Below are positions 58,767-64,000 of a stretch of 64,000 nt of DNA, one piece after another. Positions within the stretch are counted from its first letter, which is position 1; each line of letters starts with the position of its first letter. The translations under genes were made by a program, and so were the position numbers. The stretch is from Flavobacteriaceae bacterium UBA3339 (GTDB lineage: Bacteria > Bacteroidota > Bacteroidia > Flavobacteriales > Flavobacteriaceae), in contig DERN01000008.1 of assembly GCA_002360925.1 (NCBI GenBank), forward strand, positions 1 through 64,000, in the 5' to 3' direction. The notes beneath the pieces are model-generated. The model was not told where the DNA came from. It made no database searches and saw only the letters and a list, made by a program, of their open reading frames with translations.

Positions 58767-60110
58767 TTATTTACCTTTTCGTTTGGCAGCTTTTTTACGT
58801 TCTGCATTACGATTGGTCGATTTTTTTCTTGGGTTTCGTTTTCCTGGTCCACCTAAATTAACTTTTTTGTTTTTGTCTTTCTTTTCATGGAAAGCGGCTC
58901 CGCGTTCTTCTTCGGCACGTTTTACCGATTTCTTTAATTTAATGCGATCTTTTTCGAATTCTAACTTACGTTCTTCGATTTTTACACCTTCAGGAATTGG
59001 CATTACCGGAATTTCATAATCCATTAATTCTTCAATATCCAATTGCAATTCTTCTTCTTTTGGCGCAACTAAATTAATTGCAATTCCGTCTTTATCGGCA
59101 CGACCCGTTCTACCAATTCTGTGAATATATTGTTCCGGAATTTCGGGTAATTGTAAATTAATAACGTGTGTAATATCGGTAATATCCAATCCGCGCGCCA
59201 TAATATCGGTTGTAACTAAACCTCTTAATTCTCCGTTTTGGAATAATTCCATGGTGTTTAAACGGTAATTTTGAGATTTGTTTGAATGTATAGCTCCAAA
59301 TTGTTCCGAAAAATCTTCTTCTAAATGTTCTAAAACAAAATCTGCTAATCGTTTTGAATTTACGAAAACAAGTAATCTCGACATGGATTCGTCATTTTCT
59401 AACCAATGTTTCAGAATATTTATTTTAGTCAAAAAGTTGGGAACAGCAATTACGCTTTGTTGAATCTTTTCTAAAGGAGTTCCGGAAGGAGCTAAAGAAA
59501 CTTCTTCAGGAAAATTGAAATATTCGTCTAACAATTCATCTACTTCTTCGGTCATCGTAGCCGAAAATAGAATGTTTTGACGTTTATTTCTCATCATAGA
59601 AAGAATCGAAGTTAATTGTACTCGGAATCCTAAATTCAGAATTTCATCAAATTCATCTATTACTAATTTCTGAATGTTATCGAAACGTAAAACATTGTCT
59701 AAAGCCAGATCCATAATGCGTCCGGGAGTTCCAACAACAATGTCTAAACCTTCGTAAATGTTCTTTTTTTGTGTATTGATATTTACTCCTCCGTAAATTC
59801 CTAATGTACGAATAGAGTAATATTTTGTCAGTTTTTCGATTTCTTCCACAACCTGAACAACCAATTCTCTCGTAGGAACCAAAATCAAGATTTTAGGAGA
59901 ATCGCTTGGTGTAAATTTCCATTGTTTTAAAATAGGAAGCAAATAAGCGAAGGTTTTTCCGGTTCCTGTTTGGGCAATTCCCATAACATCGCGCCCCGAC
60001 ATAACTACAGGAAATGATTTTTCTTGAATAGGAGTAGGGTGAATGAAGTTTAGTTCATCCAGCGCTTTTTGTAAAGATTTGGGTAAATTGAATTGCTCAA
60101 AAGTGACCAT
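58767..60110 (-). CDS. DEAD-box RNA helicase, RhlE-like
   Basis: The 447-residue helicase core has the Q motif (FEQFNLPKSLQKALDELNFIHPTPIQ), Walker A GIAQTGTGKTFAYL, PTRELVVQV, a DEFD box (LVIDEFDEILNLGF, with Phe in place of Ala), SAT, ARGLDITDITHVINLQLP and HRIGRTGRADKDG. The C-terminal 60 residues are Lys/Arg-rich and low complexity. I chose the ATG at 60110 (MVTFEQF) over an in-frame TTG. It is one of two DEAD-box helicases in this window, the other at 46849 having an RNA-binding domain. Confidence 0.94.
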   Translation of the reverse strand: MVTFEQFNLPKSLQKALDELNFIHPTPIQEKSFPVVMSGRDVMGIAQTGTGKTFAYLLPILKQWKFTPSDSPKILILVPTRELVVQVVEEIEKLTKYYSIRTLGIYGGVNINTQKKNIYEGLDIVVGTPGRIMDLALDNVLRFDNIQKLVIDEFDEILNLGFRVQLTSILSMMRNKRQNILFSATMTEEVDELLDEYFNFPEEVSLAPSGTPLEKIQQSVIAVPNFLTKINILKHWLENDESMSRLLVFVNSKRLADFVLEHLEEDFSEQFGAIHSNKSQNYRLNTMELFQNGELRGLVTTDIMARGLDITDITHVINLQLPEIPEQYIHRIGRTGRADKDGIAINLVAPKEEELQLDIEELMDYEIPVMPIPEGVKIEERKLEFEKDRIKLKKSVKRAEEERGAAFHEKKDKNKKVNLGGPGKRNPRKKSTNRNAERKKAAKRKGK

Positions 60111-60155
60111 AAAATAAAATTTGAGCAAAGATAAACATTCTAAAAGAAAGTGCTG

Positions 60156-60914
60156 TTATATAATTTTCTTAATCACGCGTAATTTATGTGTGTGACGTCC
60201 GTTGTCGATGTTCAGAATTCCTAAATGATCTAATCGATCGATGCGAACTTTTCCGTGAGCGTGAATAATGTAGTTATCTTCCATGATAATTCCAACGTGA
60301 ATGATGTTTCCTTCTTCATTATCGAAAAAAGCTAAATCGCCCACTTCACTTTCTTCAATAAAACTTAAAGGTTCGCCAATTTTTGCTTGTTGAGAAGCAT
60401 CGCGCGGAATCATATATCCGTTTAAACGATAAACCATTTGTGTAAAACCCGAACAATCGATTCCGAAAGGCGTTTTGCCGCCCCACAAATAAGGCGCATT
60501 TAGATACATAAATGCTGTTTTTAGAAGATTTGTTCTTGGTTGAATTCCGGTTGTAGCTTGTCCTTCGAAATTAAATTGATCAGAATTGATGTCGTTATGA
60601 CTTAAAAAAGTCAATTCGGAACCTAAAGGAATTGTCAGAAGATTTTTTGAATTCGTAATATATTCGATCAAATCGGCGTTAAAGATTTTGTTGGAATTCT
60701 TTAAACTTTCGAACTGATCTTTCGAGATTTCCTTGTACTGTTTATTATCAATCCAACCTTCGTATTGATCATTTAAAAGACGAATAAAAGACCATTTTTC
60801 GGTCTTATTTAGTATTTCGAAAGCTTCTCCAAATAAAACTTGAGTAACCATTTCGCTACTATCGGAAGTTTCGGCTCTTAAAGGTACAATAGACAGATTA
60901 CAGATTGCGTACAT
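60156..60914 (-). CDS. NlpC/P60 family endopeptidase with SH3-like domains
   Basis: The 252-residue protein has an N-terminal bacterial SH3 segment (MYAICNLSIVPLRAETSDSSEMVTQVLFGEAFEI, then WSFIRLLNDQYEGWIDNKQY), a second beta-rich linker, and a C-terminal NlpC/P60 cysteine peptidase: YLWGGKTPFGIDCSGFTQMVYRLNG (catalytic Cys), GNIIHVGIIM and YIIHAHGKV (His residues). It cleaves peptide cross-links of peptidoglycan in related enzymes. There is no obvious signal peptide, so it may act on muropeptides in the cytosol. Length matches the YkfC-like form. Confidence 0.92.
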   Translation of the reverse strand: MYAICNLSIVPLRAETSDSSEMVTQVLFGEAFEILNKTEKWSFIRLLNDQYEGWIDNKQYKEISKDQFESLKNSNKIFNADLIEYITNSKNLLTIPLGSELTFLSHNDINSDQFNFEGQATTGIQPRTNLLKTAFMYLNAPYLWGGKTPFGIDCSGFTQMVYRLNGYMIPRDASQQAKIGEPLSFIEESEVGDLAFFDNEEGNIIHVGIIMEDNYIIHAHGKVRIDRLDHLGILNIDNGRHTHKLRVIKKII

Positions 60915-61005
60915 TGCGGTAAATAGGAAGAATGGATGTTTTGATTAAAGAAAAAGAAGCAAGATAAAATGAATTTAGTCTTGCTTCTTCGTTCATTTTA
61001 TAAAA

Positions 61006-62184
61006 TTAAGCTCTTTCAATAACTAAAGCCGAAGCACCACCACCACCATTACAAATAGCAGCTGCACCAATTTTAGCGTTGTTTTGCTCTAAAACATTCA
61101 ATAATGTTACAATGATTCTAGCTCCAGAACATCCAAGTGGGTGACCTAAAGAAACAGCTCCACCGTTTACGTTAACTTTTGCAGGATCAATGTTTAAGAT
61201 TTTTGTATTTGCGATTCCAACAACAGAAAATGCTTCGTTAAATTCGAAGAAATCAACTTGATCAATCGAAACTCCGGCTTTTTCTAAAGCAATTGGAAGT
61301 GCTTTTGCAGGAGCTGTTGTAAACCATTTTGGTTCTTGAGAAGCATCTGCATATCCTTTAATGTAAGCTAATGGTTTTAAACCTAAGCTGTTTGCTTTTT
61401 CTTCGCTCATTAAAACTACTGCTGCAGCACCATCGTTAATAGTTGAAGCATTTGCAGCTGTTACCGTTCCGTCTTTAGTGAAAACAGCATTTAATGAAGG
61501 GATTCTGTCTAATTTTACGTTTGTATATTCCTCGTCTTTTGTAACCATAATAGGATCACCTTTACGTTGAGGAACAGCAACCGGAACTACTTCGTTATCG
61601 AATTTACCAGCTTCCCAAGCAGCAGCTGATTTCTTGTATGAATCGATTGCGAAATCATCTTGTTCTTCTCTTGAAATTTTGTATTCCGAAGCACATAAAT
61701 CTGCACAAACTCCCATTGCGTTATTATCATAAGCGTCTGTAAGTCCATCTTTCTGCATTCCGTCAACAAAAGTAGCAGGGCCAAATTTAGCACCAACTCT
61801 TAAGTTTCCGTAATGAGGAATCAAGCTCATGTTTTCCATTCCACCAGCAACAATAACATCAGCATCGCCTGCCATAATTGCTTGAGCTCCTTGCATAATC
61901 GCTTTCATACCAGAAGCACAAACTTTATTAATTGTTGTTGCCGGAATAGTATCTGCTAAGCCAGAGAATAAGGTAGCTTGTCTAGCCGGAGCTTGTCCAA
62001 CACCTGCCTGAACTACATTACCCATTAATACTTCGTCAACTTCTTTATAATCTAAATTGATTTTATCTAAAGCTCCTTTAATTGCCGTAGCTCCTAATTT
62101 TGGAGCAGGAACCGTAGATAAAGATCCCATAAAACTTCCTATTGGCGTACGAGCAGCTGAAACAATTACTACTTTTTTACTCAT
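61006..62184 (-). CDS. acetyl-CoA C-acetyltransferase (thiolase)
   Basis: The 392-residue thiolase has the active-site INKVCASGMKAIMQGAQAI (nucleophilic Cys near residue 88), GGMENMSLIPHYG, NEAFSVVGIAN with the His/Asn pocket, GGAVSLGHPLGCSGARI (catalytic His) and CNGGGGASALVIER (second Cys). It joins or cleaves acetyl-CoA units in short-chain metabolism. Length and motifs fit the AtoB/PhaA-type enzymes; I cannot tell the preferred direction. The gene stands alone. Confidence 0.94.
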   Translation of the reverse strand: MSKKVVIVSAARTPIGSFMGSLSTVPAPKLGATAIKGALDKINLDYKEVDEVLMGNVVQAGVGQAPARQATLFSGLADTIPATTINKVCASGMKAIMQGAQAIMAGDADVIVAGGMENMSLIPHYGNLRVGAKFGPATFVDGMQKDGLTDAYDNNAMGVCADLCASEYKISREEQDDFAIDSYKKSAAAWEAGKFDNEVVPVAVPQRKGDPIMVTKDEEYTNVKLDRIPSLNAVFTKDGTVTAANASTINDGAAAVVLMSEEKANSLGLKPLAYIKGYADASQEPKWFTTAPAKALPIALEKAGVSIDQVDFFEFNEAFSVVGIANTKILNIDPAKVNVNGGAVSLGHPLGCSGARIIVTLLNVLEQNNAKIGAAAICNGGGGASALVIERA

Positions 62185-62330
62185 GATGTTTGCTTTTGAA
62201 TATAATTATTTTGTTTGCATTGCGAATTTAATAAAAATGATTGAATTCTGCACTAAAGAACTTTAAATAACGATTTAACTGATCGTCTGAATTTATTAAT
62301 ATGTAAAAACGAAATGTACTTAATTGATTA

Positions 62331-64000
62331 TTAAAAGATAATACTTGGTTTGAATAAAAAGTTATAAAAAAAGTATTGAAAAGATTTGCGATGTATAAAA
62401 ACTCTTACTAAGTTTGCTCCACTGATTAAGTAAATAAGACTTTTATTTACATTTAGTAGGAGAGGTGCCGGAGTGGTAACGGAGCAGATTGCTAATCTGT
62501 CATCGGGTAACCGATGCCAGGGTTCGAATCCCTGTCTCTCCGCTTTTTCGGGGTGTAGCGTAGCCCGGTCATCGCGCCTGGTTTGGGACCAGGAGGTCGC
62601 AGGTTCGAATCCTGCCACCCCGACTTCACGGGACAAAGTAGAAAAATCTACTTTTGTCCCGTTTTTTTTTGTATATAACTTTTTGTTTATCAAGTTGATA
62701 TGTTGTATAAAATCGTTTCGACGAGCGGTTCGAACTTGGCTTTCTGAAAAAATGATTTTTTCAGGGTAAATTGAACCAATATCTTTTGATATCTCTGCAA
62801 GTTCTCCTTTCATTACATTTTTCTCTATCTCAATTATCTTGTTAATTCCTTGTTTTATAAGGTCTTGAATGTTATCTGAATCATAATTAACTCTATTTAG
62901 CTTTGCTTCCAGAGCAGAAATCTTTGAACTATAGACTGATTTCATTTCTCTATAGTCTTCAGCTTCAATCTGACGAGTAGCAAGCAGGTCTCGCGTGTGA
63001 GATAATCGATCTTCATAATCTTTAATTTCTGCCAAAATCTCCTTTTTTTCTAATTGTACTTCTAGTGTTCCACCTAGGTAGTCTTTCGAAATGGTTTCTT
63101 CATAGAAAGATCTATTTTGGATTTTAGGAAGAAATTCAATTAAGTCTTCTACAATAGCCGCGTTGACTTTTTCAGCATTCACACGATGCGTACATCCTCC
63201 GATACAATGATAATATGCATAGTAACGGCTTCTACCTTTTGATTTACTTCCAGTCAATAACTTACTGCATTCAGGGCAAACCAAATATCCTCTAACCGGA
63301 AACTCATCAATGGTTTTTATCTTGGGACGATAGTTTCGTCCGCGTCCATCTAATACGTCCTGTACTTCATAGTAGAGCGATTCAGATATGATTCCCTCGT
63401 GTTGCCCATCAACGAAACAGCTTTCTTCGTCTTTGAACTGGGGAACGAATATTTTACCACAGTACAATGGATTTCGTATAACCTGCCAAAAAGCATTCTT
63501 GCTACATTTCAATCCCTTTTCTTTCGCTTGCTTAAACACCTGCTCGGTATTGAATATACCTTTCGCTATTTCTTTAAATGCGTACCTTAAAACGGAAGCG
63601 TCAGGCTCTTTCGGTGCAATAAATTTCTTTCCATTTTCGGAAGTTTTATTTTCATATGCTACAGGAGCTAATCCCATATAGCGACCCTCTTTCTTCGCTC
63701 GGCGCATTCCGTAAAATACATTCAATGCACGACGGTCATTTTCAACTTCAGGAGCCGCAAGATAAAATGCCAGCATCATTTTATTCTCAGGGATAGACAA
63801 ATCAAGTGGTTGTTCTATCGCCTGCGGTTCTACGCCCAACCCGCGAAGAATGTTAATCATTTGATAGGCATCACCAGCATTTCTGCTGAAACGATCCCAT
63901 TTCGTGAAAAGGATAAGGTTCACATGATTCTTTTTCTTTTTCAACGTTGTGATAAGGTTTTTCCATTGCGGTCTATTGAATGTTTTTGCTGAGTGATCTT
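62331..64000 (-). CDS. large serine recombinase, 5' end beyond the window
   Basis: The frame is open from the window edge (DHSAKTFNRPQWKNL at the start) and shows the end of the resolvase domain (LILFTKWDRFSRNAGDAYQMI, then VENDRRALNVFYGMRRAKKEGRYMG), the recombinase domain (about 140 residues, FWQVIRNPLYCGKIF), a zinc ribbon (GYLVCPECSKLL, YHCIGGCTHR), and a coiled coil (RLSHTRDLLATRQIEAEDY). The catalytic Ser lies outside. From 62623 downward the frame runs antisense through tRNA-Pro and tRNA-Ser (VAGFEPATSWSQTRRDDRATL) to a stop at 62331, about 97 extra residues. Such tails come from integration next to tRNA genes and are probably not functional. The gene marks the end of a mobile element extending right. 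Confidence 0.9.
   Translation of the reverse strand, partial: DHSAKTFNRPQWKNLITTLKKKKNHVNLILFTKWDRFSRNAGDAYQMINILRGLGVEPQAIEQPLDLSIPENKMMLAFYLAAPEVENDRRALNVFYGMRRAKKEGRYMGLAPVAYENKTSENGKKFIAPKEPDASVLRYAFKEIAKGIFNTEQVFKQAKEKGLKCSKNAFWQVIRNPLYCGKIFVPQFKDEESCFVDGQHEGIISESLYYEVQDVLDGRGRNYRPKIKTIDEFPVRGYLVCPECSKLLTGSKSKGRSRYYAYYHCIGGCTHRVNAEKVNAAIVEDLIEFLPKIQNRSFYEETISKDYLGGTLEVQLEKKEILAEIKDYEDRLSHTRDLLATRQIEAEDYREMKSVYSSKISALEAKLNRVNYDSDNIQDLIKQGINKIIEIEKNVMKGELAEISKDIGSIYPEKIIFSESQVRTARRNDFIQHINLINKKLYTKKNGTKVDFSTLSREVGVAGFEPATSWSQTRRDDRATLHPEKAERQGFEPWHRLPDDRLAICSVTTPAPLLLNVNKSLIYLISGANLVRVFIHRKSFQYFFYNFLFKPSIIF
62385..62416 (+). promoter_or_regulatory. promoter of the tRNA-Ser/tRNA-Pro pair
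   Basis: TTTG (62385-62388), 20 bases, TAAGTTTG (62409-62416), about 43 bases before tRNA-Ser. An inverted repeat (GTAAATAA / TTATTTAC, 62430-62450) lies in the leader. This region also holds the 3' end of the antisense recombinase reading frame. The stretch 62185-62384 has no other gene I can support. Confidence 0.65.
62459..62542 (+). tRNA. tRNA-Ser (GCT)
   Basis: The 84-nt gene has acceptor GGAGAGG / TCTCTCC (one G-T pair), anticodon arm CAGAT TGCTAAT CTG-type stem with anticodon GCT, a long class II variable arm (TCATCGGGTAACCGATGC region) and T arm CAGGG TTCGAAT CCCTG. Discriminator G73; no encoded CCA. The tRNA-Pro starts six bases later. Confidence 0.95.
62549..62623 (+). tRNA. tRNA-Pro (TGG)
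   Basis: The 75-nt gene has acceptor CGGGGTG / CACCCCG, anticodon arm CCTGG TTTGGGA CCAGG with anticodon TGG, and T arm GCAGG TTCGAAT CCTGC; discriminator A73. No encoded CCA. The 3' end lies next to the recombinase gene of the integrated element. Confidence 0.95.
62628..62670 (+). terminator. tRNA operon terminator, also read by the recombinase frame
   Basis: ACGGGACAAAGTAGA pairs with TCTACTTTTGTCCCGT (one-base bulge), followed by ten T-rich bases. Read backwards it encodes the NGTKVDFSTLSR segment of the recombinase frame, a C-terminal ending I know from other Bacteroidota recombinases near tRNA genes. Confidence 0.85.

Noticed and set aside
62473..62769. Plus-strand frame of 98 residues across the two tRNAs and the terminator
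   Set aside because: It translates tRNA-Ser and tRNA-Pro; no independent support for a protein.

Overview
The window is a low-GC (about one third G+C by eye) chromosomal segment from a member of the Bacteroidota, class Flavobacteriia, most likely Flavobacteriaceae; the genus cannot be fixed from the sequence. The evidence is the gene content (GLPGLI-family proteins, DUF4294, DUF5606, DUF6095, DUF4199, a CAL67264-type membrane protein, a Smr-less MutS2, BshB1, an Nth without iron-sulfur cysteines), start regions without clear Shine-Dalgarno sequences, and promoters of the Bacteroidota type (TTTG about 19-20 bases before TAnnTTTG).

Layout. 1-5.6 kb: a decayed recX fragment, a FUSC membrane protein, then def, DUF5606, mazG and DUF4294. 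5.7-7.4 kb: dnaX, split by a -1 shift at a run of twelve A. 7.4-15.9 kb: small conserved genes, a KTSC-domain lipoprotein behind an 18-bp perfect palindrome, pheT, mutS2 and ung. 16-23.6 kb: a module of an outer-membrane beta-barrel protein, three tandem GLPGLI genes (one frameshifted, created by a visible tandem duplication) and a divergent histidine kinase/response regulator pair with TTAACG repeats between the two transcription units. 23.8-32.7 kb: housekeeping genes (aroC, thiN, rhodanese, DedA, ctaA, cca, tsaC, menI, menF, bshB1). 32.7-33.1 kb: three identical tRNA-His genes in a 115-bp tandem array. 33-38 kb: terC, murQ, RNase P RNA, kdsA. 38-42.4 kb: a polyphosphate cluster (SixA-like, ppk1, ppx). 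42.4-55.3 kb: a glycosyltransferase, a stand-alone HSDR_N nuclease-like protein, holA, a DEAD-box helicase, rdgB, recG, a close PNGase F homologue with a lipoprotein signal, bcp, nth and an ECF sigma factor. 55.5-62.2 kb: uvrA, a second DEAD-box helicase, an NlpC/P60 endopeptidase and a thiolase. 62.4-64 kb: tRNA-Ser and tRNA-Pro, followed by a large serine recombinase that runs off the window edge and marks the end of an integrated element lying mostly to the right.

Most of the window is ordinary core genome: DNA repair and replication (dnaX, holA, mutS2, recG, uvrA, nth, ung, recX remnant), translation (def, pheT, cca, tsaC, tRNAs, rnpB) and cofactor synthesis (menaquinone, bacillithiol, heme A, thiamine diphosphate). 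The accessory or unusual parts are the dnaX slippage site, the GLPGLI/two-component module, the palindrome before the KTSC lipoprotein, the PNGase F lipoprotein, and the tRNA-associated recombinase whose reading frame continues antisense through two tRNA genes. I see no CRISPR array, no insertion sequence and no complete antiphage system.
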